DNA of 64,000 bases from Chitinibacter bivalviorum (GTDB lineage: Bacteria; Pseudomonadota; Gammaproteobacteria; Burkholderiales; Chitinibacteraceae): positions 3,472,001-3,536,000 of the forward strand of contig NZ_CP058627.1 of assembly GCF_013403565.1 (NCBI RefSeq), written 5' to 3'. Below the pieces are notes generated by a model. The model saw only the letters and a list, made by a program, of their open reading frames with translations, did no database searches and was not told where the DNA came from. The number at the start of each line of letters is the position of its first letter. Position 1 is the stretch's first letter. Below are positions 1 to 9,550 of the stretch, piece after piece. Both the position numbers and the translations under genes were made by a program.

Positions 1-26
1 CCTGAGTGGTTGATTGAGTTCAAAAA

Positions 27-3000
27 ATGTCGAGTTCTACGCTGCGATTTTTCTGGTCCAAGATTGTTTTGGCCTGTTGTTATTGTCTATTGTTGCTGAC
101 TGCGCCTGTGTTTGCGGCCGAGCAACTCGCGCGTAATGCTGGCGTTGAGGAAACGAGCCCGTCTGGTGGGGCAGCAGGTTGGACCTTTGATCACTGGACG
201 CAAGGCGAGCCACAAAGTACAGCTGGCCGCGACGAAACAGTATTTCACTCGGGAAAATCATCGCTCAAGATGACTTTGGCGCAAGGCGATGATGGCAAGC
301 TGACGCAGGCCATTGCCGTCAAACCCGATACTTGGTATCGCGTTGCGGCTTGGGTCAAGACGCACGGTATTCCTGCGGATGCAAAAGTAGGGGCGAATCT
401 GAGCATCGTTGATGCGATGGATACTTCGGCCGATCTAAAGGGTGACAATGATTGGCAGGAAATTGTGGCTTGGGGAAAAACTGGTCCCGAGCAAAAAGAA
501 ATCAAAGTCGCTTTACGCTTGGGCTTTTATGGCAGCTTAACGACGGGTACTGCGTGGTTTGACGACATTTCAGTGACCGAAGCTGAGCCGGGTGCTGGCG
601 CCAAAGTGATTAGTTTTACCCCACCACCGGCAGCGCCCGCGGCGGTGAGTGAAACGCCATCGAGTGGCACAGCAGCCGCAGCTTGGGCTTGGATTGCGAC
701 ATTGGGCTATGTTGGCTTGGCATGGTTGTGCATTCGTCAGCGCGCCAGCTTGAATCAGCGTTTTGGTGCCATTGTCGAGGGTTTGTCTCCGCTAACAGCA
801 ACAGGGCCGACTTTGGGCTTGGTGCTGCTTGTCGTCTTAGTGAAGGCCTATTGGGCAGGTGCCTATATGGGGCACTCGTATGATATTGGCACTTTCAGCG
901 CCTGGGCGATGGATATGTACCAGCGAGGTTTTGCTGGTTTTTATCGCCCAGATTACTTTGCCGATTACCCGCCTGGTTATATCACGGTGCTGTGGCTGGT
1001 TGGCGCACTTTCTAATTGGCTGCATCTACCCTACGGCACGCCGGGCTTTTTAACGCTGCTGAAAATGCCATCGATGTTGGCTGATATTGCCGGTGTCGTT
1101 TTCCTGCTGAGCTTAGGGCGAAAAGACGCTCAGACCCGAGTCCTGGCCTTGATGACCGCGCTGCTGTGGTTGCTGAATCCCTTGGCGATTATTACTTCTT
1201 CGTTCTGGGGGCAGGTCGATAGCATTTTCACGCTGATCTTGGCTGCTTCTTTGCTGATGCTTGAGCGTCGTCGTGTCGTGCTGGCGGCTAGCTTGTACGC
1301 CATTGCGGTGCTATTTAAGCCGCAAGCCTTGCTCGTAGGCCCGATTGCGTTGATTGCTTTGCTCTCCTTGCGCGATTTGCCTTTGCAATTAAAAGCCGTT
1401 GGCGCGGCAGTGGCGACGTTCTTTGTTTTGTCTTTGCCATTTACGATTTCGCGTGAACCGCTGTGGATTTTCAGCCTGTATGGCGGCACCTTGGCTAGTT
1501 ATAACTACTTAACGATTAATGCATTCAATTTATATGCCTTATTCAATGCCAATTGGTTGCCCAATGAAACGCTATTGCTGGGCGTACAGGTCGGCACATG
1601 GGCTTGGGTGCTGACCTTAACTGCCTTGGGCGCTGTGGTATATGGCGTGATTAAGGGGCAAGGTACTGGGCGATATTTATTCGGCGCTTTTGCGATTTAC
1701 CTGCTGTTCTTTGTGCTTGGCCCCAAAATGCACGAGCGCTATTTATTCCCTGCCGCCTTTGTTGGTTTGACGGCTTTTGTCGTCATTGGCGATAAACGCG
1801 TGTTGTGGCTGGCGATTGGCGCAAGTTTGACCACTTTCCTCAATACACTGGTGACGTTGGATATTCTGACTCGCCTTAATAGTACCGGTGTACCGAACGG
1901 CAATTTCTTTATGATTGCCTGCTCGCTAGTGAATGTATTTTTACTGATTCAAACCTTGCGTACAGGTTATGACCTGTTTTTGCGCGGCAATGTTGTCGCT
2001 TTACCTGAAGTCAAAGCCATTGAACCCGTCCAACCTAGCGGTGAATATGTCGCCCCTGTGATCGCGGTTGAAGCCCCGATCGCCAAAGTGAGCCGCCGTG
2101 CTTGGATGGCGCTGGCGGGGATTTGCGCAATTTATAGTGTGGCCGCCTTTACCTATTTGGGTAATGGTCAGTCACCACAAAAATTCTGGAATCCCCCCGC
2201 AGCAGGTGAGTGGGCGGTCTTCGATTTGGGCGCCGTTCAGCAAGTCGGTCAGCTGCAATACCATCATGGCTTGGGGCAGGGCGAGTACGCTGTGCAATGG
2301 TCTGCGGATGGGCAAAATTGGGTGGCTGGTAAGGGCATCATTGTTGATAACCGTTTTGCCGAGTTTCGCTGGCGCAAGCTCGATGTGAAGCTGCCTGCAC
2401 GTTATTTGAAAATCGGTTTGAGCACTGGTTCGCTGCAAATGAATGAAATTGCGCTGCGTGGTGCACAGGATGAAGTCATCGCGCTTAAATTAAGCAGCGG
2501 CCCCAATGATGCGACCGCTTTGATTGATGAACAGGATAAAACGGTCGCCATTTCGACCGCGTTTAACGGCATGTATTTTGACGAGGTTTATCACGCGCGT
2601 AGTGCGTGGGAAATCTTGCAAGGAATCGACGCCACTGAAAACACGCACCCACCGCTCGGTAAAATCATTATTGCCTTGGGTGTGGCAATATTTGGCATGA
2701 ATCCGTTTGGTTTCCGCTTCATGGGCGTGACCTTTGGTATTTTGATGTTGCCAGTGTTCTTTGGCCTGTCGCGTCGATTATTCCGTTCGGAAAACTTCGC
2801 TTTGCTGGCGACCGCCTTGTTGGCGCTCGATTTCATGCATTTTACGCAGACCCGCATTGCCACGATTGATACTTATGGCGTGTTCTTTATTCTGGCGAGC
2901 TCTTATTGGATGTTGCGTTGGATGCAGCAAGAGCCAGCAACACAAGATTGGAAAACCGATATTAAATCGCTGCTGCTGTGTGGTTTGATGTTTGGTTTGG

Positions 3001-3854
3001 GTGCCGCCAGTAAATGGATTGTGCTTTATCACGGTGTTGGGCTGGCGGGTCTTTACTGCTGGAATCTGTGGCGTCAGGCCAAAGTCGCGCAAGCTCTGCC
3101 TCCGAAATTACCCGGCCAACGTGGCTATGGCGATTGGGTCACGCAAAGCGTGATGTGGTCTGTGCTGGCCTTTATTGTGATTCCGGCGCTGATTTATACC
3201 GCTGCGTATATTCCGTTGATGAAGGCGACGGGGCAGGGAATCGCGGGGATGTTGGCCAATCAAACGGGTATGTATCAATACCATAGTCAGCTGAAAGCCA
3301 CGCATCCGTTTAGCTCGTTCTGGTATCAATGGCCGACGATGGCCAAGCCGATGTGGTATTACTCCGGCTCAGAATGGACTGGCCCGCTGAAGGTTTCGTC
3401 GATTAGCGCATTTGGCAATCCTGTGACGTGGTATCTGGGGACATTGGCTTTCTTGGTTGCGATCGGCTGGCGACTTTATATGGCATGGGCAATGGCGAGC
3501 TCAAAAGCAGTGTTTCAGCGCTTTGCCATTACGCAAAGCCAGCTTTTTGCCTTGAGTTTTATTTTGGCTGCCGGTTTAACGCAATTTCTGCCTTGGGCGC
3601 TGATTCCGCGCAAATTGGTCTTTATTTATCATTTCTTTGCTTCGGTGCCGTTTATTATTCTGGCCTTAGTGTGGGGCGTGCAACGCTTGCAATTGGATAA
3701 TCCGCAACGCGTCTGGGCGAAATATTTGCCTTGGGGTGTGCTTGCCGTTGCGGCGGCCTTGTTTATTGCCTACTTCCCGGTGATTAGTGGCTATCCTGTG
3801 CCGCGCGGCTGGGTGGAGTTTATTAGCAAAGGCCCGATCACTTTGTATTTCTAA
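27..3854 (+). CDS. Double GT-C (PMT/GT39-like) membrane glycosyltransferase
   Basis: A 1275-residue protein that appears to fuse two polytopic GT-C glycosyltransferase modules. Residues 1-30 look like a signal peptide ending in a VFA-A type site. Residues about 31-185 are a beta-rich domain resembling CBM4/9 carbohydrate-binding modules. Multiple membrane segments follow (about 215-660), with an acidic loop motif (HSYDIGTFSAW) as in GT-C enzymes. A discoidin/F5-8C-like extracytoplasmic domain lies at about 715-835. The second membrane module (about 850-1275) has the PMT signatures YFDEVYHARSA and THPPLGK. Such enzymes move mannose or related sugars from a polyprenyl-phosphate donor onto proteins or lipids outside the cytoplasm; the substrate here is unknown. 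It starts 26 bases from the window edge, so an operon partner upstream cannot be excluded. An intrinsic terminator follows. Confidence 0.85.
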   Translation: MSSSTLRFFWSKIVLACCYCLLLLTAPVFAAEQLARNAGVEETSPSGGAAGWTFDHWTQGEPQSTAGRDETVFHSGKSSLKMTLAQGDDGKLTQAIAVKPDTWYRVAAWVKTHGIPADAKVGANLSIVDAMDTSADLKGDNDWQEIVAWGKTGPEQKEIKVALRLGFYGSLTTGTAWFDDISVTEAEPGAGAKVISFTPPPAAPAAVSETPSSGTAAAAWAWIATLGYVGLAWLCIRQRASLNQRFGAIVEGLSPLTATGPTLGLVLLVVLVKAYWAGAYMGHSYDIGTFSAWAMDMYQRGFAGFYRPDYFADYPPGYITVLWLVGALSNWLHLPYGTPGFLTLLKMPSMLADIAGVVFLLSLGRKDAQTRVLALMTALLWLLNPLAIITSSFWGQVDSIFTLILAASLLMLERRRVVLAASLYAIAVLFKPQALLVGPIALIALLSLRDLPLQLKAVGAAVATFFVLSLPFTISREPLWIFSLYGGTLASYNYLTINAFNLYALFNANWLPNETLLLGVQVGTWAWVLTLTALGAVVYGVIKGQGTGRYLFGAFAIYLLFFVLGPKMHERYLFPAAFVGLTAFVVIGDKRVLWLAIGASLTTFLNTLVTLDILTRLNSTGVPNGNFFMIACSLVNVFLLIQTLRTGYDLFLRGNVVALPEVKAIEPVQPSGEYVAPVIAVEAPIAKVSRRAWMALAGICAIYSVAAFTYLGNGQSPQKFWNPPAAGEWAVFDLGAVQQVGQLQYHHGLGQGEYAVQWSADGQNWVAGKGIIVDNRFAEFRWRKLDVKLPARYLKIGLSTGSLQMNEIALRGAQDEVIALKLSSGPNDATALIDEQDKTVAISTAFNGMYFDEVYHARSAWEILQGIDATENTHPPLGKIIIALGVAIFGMNPFGFRFMGVTFGILMLPVFFGLSRRLFRSENFALLATALLALDFMHFTQTRIATIDTYGVFFILASSYWMLRWMQQEPATQDWKTDIKSLLLCGLMFGLGAASKWIVLYHGVGLAGLYCWNLWRQAKVAQALPPKLPGQRGYGDWVTQSVMWSVLAFIVIPALIYTAAYIPLMKATGQGIAGMLANQTGMYQYHSQLKATHPFSSFWYQWPTMAKPMWYYSGSEWTGPLKVSSISAFGNPVTWYLGTLAFLVAIGWRLYMAWAMASSKAVFQRFAITQSQLFALSFILAAGLTQFLPWALIPRKLVFIYHFFASVPFIILALVWGVQRLQLDNPQRVWAKYLPWGVLAVAAALFIAYFPVISGYPVPRGWVEFISKGPITLYF

Positions 3855-3871
3855 TTGCATCTGCTCAATAC

Positions 3872-3902
3872 AAAAAAGGCCGATCTTAGATCGGCCTTTT
3901 TT
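3872..3902. terminator. Bidirectional intrinsic terminator
   Basis: A perfect stem GGCCGATC / GATCGGCC with a TTA loop is flanked by six A on the left and six T on the right. It lies 18 bases after the glycosyltransferase stop and downstream of the convergent yidB-like gene, so it can end both transcripts. Confidence 0.9.
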
Positions 3903-3905
3903 ATT

Positions 3906-3954
3906 GGGTATTGCCCCAAAGAGCAATTCAGATAAGGTATTGATAGCAATACCT
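3906..3954. repeat. Short intergenic inverted repeat, GGGTAT family (copy 1)
   Basis: GGTATTGC at 3907-3914 is mirrored perfectly by GCAATACC at 3946-3953, giving a unit of about 49 bases directly beyond the terminator. Similar units with GGGTAT / ATACCC ends occur at 19682, 23872, 49734, 53632 and 55887. Confidence 0.55.
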
Positions 3955-3961
3955 ATGTTAA

Positions 3962-4351
3962 TTAGCCAAATAGTTTGCCTTTGAGCAGATCTAGGCCGGC
4001 GCTAAGCAAATCGCTATTACCACCCGCAGCCACTTCACCATTTGGCGTGAGGCCATCGATTAATTGCGGCAGCAAGGTTGACAATGTGCCTGCCGCTTGC
4101 TGTGGGTCAACGCCAAATTGCGATGCAATATTGGCAACGGTTTCATTGCCCAAAACGGATTGAATCTGCTCGGCAGAGATGGGTAAATTGTCACCCGTTG
4201 AAACCCAAGACTGCGCTACTTCGCCCAATCCGCCATTCTGAAGCTTCTCCAGCAAGCCAGAAACGCCGCCTTGTGATTCAAGCAAGCCAGACAGAGCGCT
4301 GCTTTGATCACCGCCAAGTACTTGTGATGCCAAGGTGTCGAGTAAACTCAT
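3962..4351 (-). CDS. yidB: YidB-family (DUF937) protein
   Basis: A 129-residue soluble protein matching the YidB/DUF937 family: an N-terminal MSLLDTLASQVLGG, a Gly/Leu-rich repeat-like middle, and the conserved tract LPISAEQIQSVLG followed by FGVDPQQAAGTLSTLLP. The family's function is unknown; it is widespread in proteobacteria. The ATG at 4351 was chosen because GGAG lies 9 bases upstream and the family starts at MSLLD. A TTG five codons further upstream overlaps that Shine-Dalgarno sequence and is unlikely. It is transcribed alone, converging on the glycosyltransferase gene. Confidence 0.85.
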   Translation of the reverse strand: MSLLDTLASQVLGGDQSSALSGLLESQGGVSGLLEKLQNGGLGEVAQSWVSTGDNLPISAEQIQSVLGNETVANIASQFGVDPQQAAGTLSTLLPQLIDGLTPNGEVAAGGNSDLLSAGLDLLKGKLFG

Positions 4352-4646
4352 AGTGTAAAGCTCCAAAGATAAAATTAGCGGGTAAAAACTAGCCTAGCTT
4401 GCAGGCATACTGTGACAGCAGTACATAATATAAATTAACTTTGTCCGTTTGATGTCATTTTTAAGTATTTTATTTTGAATGCACTGTCAGCTTTGTTGGA
4501 TACGCTTTGTGCAGTATCTTAGGGGAAAGCAGCAGATCAATGGCATCTATTGGTATACGCTGGGTGGGTATATAAGTTAATGCTAATTCCATAGCAGCTC
4601 TGTAGGGGCTGTTCTACACTAAATAAAAACATAACTGCAGCTCGCT
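4352..4646. other. Divergent intergenic region, no gene seen
   Basis: About 295 AT-rich bases between the divergent yidB-like and HD-GYP genes, presumably carrying both promoters. A half-copy of the GGGTAT motif (GGGTATATAAG at 4566-4576) is present without an obvious mirrored partner. No RNA gene or ORF could be supported. Confidence 0.4.
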
Positions 4647-5870
4647 ATGATCAAAAAAATCCCTTCCGAAGCTATCCGTCCCGGCATGTATATCCACGAT
4701 CTGAACGTCGATTGGATGAATCATCCCTTTGTACGCAATCAATTTGTGATCGAGGGCGATGAGGCGATTGCGAAAATCATCGCGACGGGCGTGCGCGAGG
4801 TGTATATCGATACGGCACGCGGTTTGGATATGGCCGACGCCCCGACGGTGGAAGAGGTCAATGCCGAGCTGGATGCGCAGCTCCTCAAAATGGCAGAAGA
4901 GCCCTCGCCGATTATCAAAGTGTCATTTGCCGAAGAAATGACCCGCGCGCGCAAAATCCATAGCCAAGCCAGCAATGCAGTGCGTACCGTAATGCGGGAT
5001 ATTCGTTTGGGGCAGGCGATTCACCTGGAAGGGGTGGCGCAAGTTGTGGAGGACATCACCGATTCGGTGCTGCGCAACAGCGGAGCGCTAGTGGGCTTGA
5101 GTGGGATTAAAAACAAGGACGAATACACCTTTCTGCATTCGGTCAGCGTCTGTACCTTGATGGTGACGTTTGCCCAATCTTTGGGCTTAGATCGAGATTT
5201 AATTCGACTGGCGGGTACGGGGGGCTTATTGCACGACACGGGCAAGATGAAAGTGCCGAATGAAATTCTCAATAAACCCGGCCGACTGACCGAAGCCGAG
5301 TTCGCCATTATGCAAAGCCACCCCGAAGCGGGCTGGCAGATCTTGAAAGACATTGATGGGATGGAAGATATTCCGCTGGATATCACGCTGCATCATCACG
5401 AGCGAATGGACGGAACAGGTTATCCACACAAATTACCTGGTGATCAAATTAGCCGTATGGCGCAGATGGCCGCTGTAGTTGATGTCTATGACGCGATTAC
5501 TTCCGATCGTTGTTACCACAAAGGTATGCCGGCGCCAGAAGGATTGCGCAAATTGTGGGAGTGGAGCAAGTTTCACTTTAACCCCGAATTAGTGCAGGCC
5601 TTTATGCGCACCGTGGGGATTTATCCGGTGGGCACCTTGGTGCGATTGGAATCTGGCCGACTGGCCGTCGTCATTGATCAAAACGACGCAGCGATGTTGC
5701 AACCCAAGGTCAAAGTCATTTTTAGTACTAAATCCAATACCTATATTACGCCGCAAGTGGTTGATCTGGCGCGCCCAATGGGTAAGGGTGGTGCAGATAA
5801 AATCGTCGGGCATGAAAACCCAGAAAAATGGCAGATCAGTGTCGCCCGCTTCTTGTTTGAAGCCAGTTAA
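4647..5870 (+). CDS. HD-GYP domain cyclic-di-GMP phosphodiesterase with DUF3391
   Basis: 407 residues. The first about 130 residues match the DUF3391 module that often precedes HD-GYP domains (IRPGMYIHDLNVDWMNHPF). The HD-GYP core follows with LLHDTGKMKVP (HD at about 196-197) and HHHERMDGTGYP (about 249-260), so the metal-binding and GYP residues are intact. The expected activity is hydrolysis of cyclic-di-GMP in the cytoplasm. There is no receiver or membrane segment, so the input signal is unclear. No strong Shine-Dalgarno precedes the ATG, but the N-terminus fits the family. It is followed 80 bases later by the polyphosphate kinase-like gene and is probably its own unit. Confidence 0.93.
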   Translation: MIKKIPSEAIRPGMYIHDLNVDWMNHPFVRNQFVIEGDEAIAKIIATGVREVYIDTARGLDMADAPTVEEVNAELDAQLLKMAEEPSPIIKVSFAEEMTRARKIHSQASNAVRTVMRDIRLGQAIHLEGVAQVVEDITDSVLRNSGALVGLSGIKNKDEYTFLHSVSVCTLMVTFAQSLGLDRDLIRLAGTGGLLHDTGKMKVPNEILNKPGRLTEAEFAIMQSHPEAGWQILKDIDGMEDIPLDITLHHHERMDGTGYPHKLPGDQISRMAQMAAVVDVYDAITSDRCYHKGMPAPEGLRKLWEWSKFHFNPELVQAFMRTVGIYPVGTLVRLESGRLAVVIDQNDAAMLQPKVKVIFSTKSNTYITPQVVDLARPMGKGGADKIVGHENPEKWQISVARFLFEAS

Positions 5871-5951
5871 TCGGTGACTGCTACGCTAAGTTTGGTTAAT
5901 TTATCTTGCAGTATTTTTAGATTTTAAGTCGCAATATCGGGAGAGAGAATC

Positions 5952-7466
5952 ATGTTTGCCGCCGCGGAATTGGGCCATGTGCTCGATAAAGAACAATACA
6001 AAATCGCCGCAGACCAATTGCGACAGCAGCTTCTTACGATTCAGTATCAGCTCAAAGATCGAGCAGACTTTCCGGTGGTGATTCTATTGGGGGGCGTGCC
6101 AACTGCAGGCCGTGGGCAGGTTGCTAATTTATTGCTGGAATGGATGGACCCGCGGCTGATTGCGACCCATGCATTTTCCGCGCCAAATGATGAAGAACGT
6201 GCCCGCCCTCCTTACTGGCGTTATTGGCGTGTACTGCCGCCGAAAGGAAAAATGGCCATTTTGTTTGGCGGTTGGTACAGCGGGCCGATGTGGGATCAGC
6301 TCACCTCGCAACCCGATTCCGTGCAGTATGAGCACGAGCTGGGCAAGATTATCCGGCTTGAAACCATGCTGGCCGATGAGGGCGCTTTGGTACTGAAGTT
6401 CTGGCTGCATCTGCCCAAAGAGCAGCTGAAAAAACGTCTGAAAAAATACGCCAATGATCCGCTTACTTCATGGCGTTTTGACGAAACCGATTTGTGGTTT
6501 TTAGATCATTACGATGAAGTGATGGCTTCGCAGCAGGATTTGTTGCAAAGAACCAATCTCGCCGATGCGCCATGGCGAGTGATTGAAAGTAGCGATGAGC
6601 GCTATCGCGATATTGCCGTTGGTACGCATATTCTTGAAGCCATTACGCATCATATGGAACGCACCTCGGTGCGCCAAAAACGAGTCAATGCCGCGCCGCT
6701 TATGCCATCGATTGACGGTGTCCGTTTGCTCGATCGCTTGCCACTTGACGCCGATCTGAGCAAAGAAAGTTATAACGAACAGCTTGAAGAATTGCAGGGA
6801 CGATTGAATGGTTTGACCCGGCATCCCGATTTTAAAAAATACTCGGTGGTGTGTGTTTTTGAAGGCATGGATGCCGCAGGGAAGGGCGGAGCGATTCGAC
6901 GCATTACCGCCGCGCTCGATGCGCGGCAATATCGGACGATCCCGATTGCTGCGCCTACCGAAGAAGAGCGTGCGCAGCCCTATTTATGGCGCTTCTGGCG
7001 TCATATTCCACCGCACGGACAAATTACTTTATTTGATCGCTCTTGGTATGGCCGAGTCTTGGTCGAGCGGGTGGAAGACTTTGCCAGTCGTGCCGACTGG
7101 ATGCGCGCCTACGGCGAAATCAACGATTTCGAAGCGCAGATTAGTTTGGCGAACGTGATCGTTGTGAAATTCTGGCTGGCCATCAGTAGTGAAGAGCAAT
7201 TGCGCCGCTTCAAAGAGCGTGAAGAAATTGAATACAAACGTTTCAAGATCACCGATGAAGATTGGCGCAATCGCGAAAAATGGGATGCCTACATTGAGGC
7301 GGGCAGCGATTTGATTGAGCGTACCAGTACCGCCATTGCGCCCTGGCATATGGTCGGTGCAAATAATAAGTATTATGCACGCCTCGAAGTTTTGCGCCAT
7401 TTATGCGAGCGTATCGAGGCGGCGCTAGGCCCGCAAAAGGCTGGCAAAAAACGCAAAGCCACCTAA
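5952..7466 (+). CDS. pap: Polyphosphate:AMP phosphotransferase (PPK2 class II, duplicated)
   Basis: 504 residues made of two tandem PPK2 modules, the known architecture of polyphosphate:AMP phosphotransferase, which uses polyphosphate to convert AMP to ADP. The C-terminal module keeps the Walker A loop EGMDAAGKGGAI (about 304-315) and the lid/Walker B region FDRSWYGRVLVERVEDF. The N-terminal module has a degraded loop (GGVPTAGRGQ, about 47-56) and GGWYSGPMW in place of the catalytic lid, so it is probably non-catalytic, as in characterised homologues. GGGAGAGA precedes the ATG by a few bases. It works in nucleotide and polyphosphate balance in the cytoplasm. Confidence 0.93.
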   Translation: MFAAAELGHVLDKEQYKIAADQLRQQLLTIQYQLKDRADFPVVILLGGVPTAGRGQVANLLLEWMDPRLIATHAFSAPNDEERARPPYWRYWRVLPPKGKMAILFGGWYSGPMWDQLTSQPDSVQYEHELGKIIRLETMLADEGALVLKFWLHLPKEQLKKRLKKYANDPLTSWRFDETDLWFLDHYDEVMASQQDLLQRTNLADAPWRVIESSDERYRDIAVGTHILEAITHHMERTSVRQKRVNAAPLMPSIDGVRLLDRLPLDADLSKESYNEQLEELQGRLNGLTRHPDFKKYSVVCVFEGMDAAGKGGAIRRITAALDARQYRTIPIAAPTEEERAQPYLWRFWRHIPPHGQITLFDRSWYGRVLVERVEDFASRADWMRAYGEINDFEAQISLANVIVVKFWLAISSEEQLRRFKEREEIEYKRFKITDEDWRNREKWDAYIEAGSDLIERTSTAIAPWHMVGANNKYYARLEVLRHLCERIEAALGPQKAGKKRKAT

Positions 7467-7553
7467 GCGGCTAATCCAATGCACACCTTGCATGGATAAA
7501 TGTCCGCAAGCACAGCTTCAACGGTAAAATAGCGGCCATTAAAGGAGAATGGC

Positions 7554-8633
7554 GTGGCGGATTGGAGCATCTGGAAAACCTTGGAGGATTGGCGGAGCAA
7601 GCGGCATGAGCTTGATCCGATCTTTGCTCGCGCAGGGGTCGCTCCAGAGTTGGAATCTTTAGCCAATCGCCTTGCGACCGATTTGCGTCGAGCGCCACCG
7701 ACTCGCCCTTTGTTGTCGGGTGATCCGGATATAGATGATCGCGAAATGGCGGGCTACTTCGAAGCCTATTACCGCCATTTTGACGATGCGCTCTATAAGG
7801 CGGAAAGTCTGGTGCGTATGCCATGGGTGCCCGAAGCAGCACCGACTGGGCGCGCGGTTTTGGCTGAGGTCGAGCGCATTCGCAAAGAAATGCGCACCCA
7901 TCCGGGGACGCACCCGCCATTTGAGCCGCTCGATCAGCTGATTCAGCAATATATTCGCTTAGATGACCCTGATCTAAAAATTTCCCCCGAGCTGATGAAT
8001 GGGCGGCGCCAGACTTTAATCGAGGTGGCGGGCTATCCCTTGACCGTGCAGCATTCCATCAAAGACCCGTATGACAACACGGTGCCAGCCATTTCCAGTG
8101 AAGAATTTCGTCTGCAATTGCACGAAAAAATGCGCCAGTATTTGGAGCAAGATTGGCTGCACTGCCGTGTGGTAACGCAATGGTATGTTAGCTTGGCGCT
8201 TGATGCGGCGCTCGCCCGTAAAAAGCGCGATGCTGGCGATGACGAGCGGATTCGGGCGATGCTCACTCGGCGCTGGCCAACCTTATCGGTGATCGTGCCG
8301 GATTTAGAGCATATCGATCAGATTTGGTATTTGATGCTGGCTTTGGCGGCAATTGGGTCACTGTTAGCCGAAATTTGGTGGCTTGCCATTCCGCTGATTA
8401 TTTGGCTGAATTTATCGGTCGGTGGGCATCGACGCGAGCGCAAAGAAATGGAAGTGCGTCGCGCACAGCTTGCCTCGCGGGCGCAGAGTTTGAAAACAGT
8501 GCGCGACCGATTTGCGCACAATCAGCTGACCTTGGAGCGTATTTCTCCCATGCTGCGTCAGCTCGACGAAAAAGGCGAATACTTTGATGACCACGTATTC
8601 GCCTTACTCAATCTCCATCAGTTTGCTACCTAG
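7554..8633 (+). CDS. Predicted membrane protein, function unknown
   Basis: 359 residues, not recognised as a named family. The N-terminal two thirds is soluble and rich in charged residues. Two closely spaced hydrophobic stretches at about 258-290 (WYLMLALAAIGSLLAEIWWL and IPLIIWLNLSV) form a membrane hairpin, followed by a basic, helical C-terminal tail that may form a coiled coil. The GTG start at 7554 is supported by AAAGGAG six bases upstream. It follows the polyphosphate phosphotransferase by 87 bases on the same strand and could be co-transcribed. No catalytic motif is visible. Confidence 0.8.
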   Translation: MADWSIWKTLEDWRSKRHELDPIFARAGVAPELESLANRLATDLRRAPPTRPLLSGDPDIDDREMAGYFEAYYRHFDDALYKAESLVRMPWVPEAAPTGRAVLAEVERIRKEMRTHPGTHPPFEPLDQLIQQYIRLDDPDLKISPELMNGRRQTLIEVAGYPLTVQHSIKDPYDNTVPAISSEEFRLQLHEKMRQYLEQDWLHCRVVTQWYVSLALDAALARKKRDAGDDERIRAMLTRRWPTLSVIVPDLEHIDQIWYLMLALAAIGSLLAEIWWLAIPLIIWLNLSVGGHRRERKEMEVRRAQLASRAQSLKTVRDRFAHNQLTLERISPMLRQLDEKGEYFDDHVFALLNLHQFAT

Positions 8634-8683
8634 TATGTATATGCATCAAGACCTTTAATTAATTGCTCTGTAGTAATATACCC

Positions 8684-9448
8684 CTAGGGTTGAATCGTGC
8701 CATCAATCAGCATAATGAGTTGACCGCTCTGCATCGCTGTCCAGTTTTCATTGTCGGTGAGGGGTTCCGTCGCAATCATGGCGACACGATCGCTGGGCTG
8801 AGTTTCCCGCGAAAAATCCACGGCTAAGTCGGTATCGCTCAGATGTGCGTGGCAAAATGGCGCCTGACGCACCAAATAATGCAATTTGGTGCTGCAATGA
8901 GCAAACATCACCTGCCCATTCGAGAGTAGAAAATTAAAAGTGCCGTGCTGCGCTAGCGTGCTACTCAGTTCCTTCAAGGTATCGCGCAGAGCCGCAAAGC
9001 TGGGCGGCGATTGAAAACGCTCGGCTAGTTGGTTCAATATCCAGCAATATGCATGCTCGCTATCTGTGCTACCGACGGGCAGAAATCGTCCTTGCTCTAA
9101 GGACGGCAAGTCGCTGAGATTGCCATTGTGCGCAAAAATCCAATACTGCCCCCATAACTCACGGCCAAAGGGGTGGGTGTTGGCCAGATTAATTTGCCCT
9201 TGCGTCGCCTTGCGAATATGCGCGATGACATTGGTGCTTTTAATCGGATAGGCGCGGACCAGATCAGCCACTGGGCTGGAAATTGACGGGAGATAATCGA
9301 GAAAAAGTCGACAACCTTCACCTTCAAAAAACGCAATCCCCCAGCCGTCAGAGTGCTCGTCGGTTAAGCCGCCGCGACGACGAAAGCCTTCAAATGAAAA
9401 AATAATATCCGTCGGGGTATTGCAGTTCATGCCGAGTAGTTGGCACAT
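8684..9448 (-). CDS. Class II glutamine amidotransferase (YafJ-like)
   Basis: 254 residues with an N-terminal Ntn-type glutaminase fold: MCQLLGMN at the start puts the nucleophilic cysteine at position 2, followed by RRGGLTDEHSDGWGIAFF and AHIRKATQG. It lacks the synthase partner domain of PurF or GlmS and matches the stand-alone YafJ/EgtC-like family, whose substrate in most bacteria is unknown. An ATG two codons upstream (9454) is also possible, but starting at 9448 exposes Cys after Met removal, as the mechanism needs. It is convergent with the upstream membrane-protein gene and divergent from the FliD-like gene. Confidence 0.9.
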   Translation of the reverse strand: MCQLLGMNCNTPTDIIFSFEGFRRRGGLTDEHSDGWGIAFFEGEGCRLFLDYLPSISSPVADLVRAYPIKSTNVIAHIRKATQGQINLANTHPFGRELWGQYWIFAHNGNLSDLPSLEQGRFLPVGSTDSEHAYCWILNQLAERFQSPPSFAALRDTLKELSSTLAQHGTFNFLLSNGQVMFAHCSTKLHYLVRQAPFCHAHLSDTDLAVDFSRETQPSDRVAMIATEPLTDNENWTAMQSGQLIMLIDGTIQP

Positions 9449-9550
9449 TGTCATTAACCTATTGTTTTTTAATGATATTGGCGTAAAATAAAACTGTATT
9501 AAGTTCGCTTCTCCGTGGAGAAATTGCTCCGTTTAGGGAGGGCTGCGATC

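Noticed and set aside
5952..7466. Two separate polyphosphate kinases or a frame fusion error
   Set aside because: Duplicated PPK2 modules in one chain are the known structure of polyphosphate:AMP phosphotransferase.
7471..7920. 149-codon minus-strand frame opposite the membrane protein at 7554
   Set aside because: Antisense shadow; Cys/Pro/Arg-rich composition and no start signal.
8634..8683. Seventh GGGTAT-family repeat after the membrane-protein gene
   Set aside because: TGTATAT and ATATACC are present but the mirrored pairing is poor; not counted as a copy.
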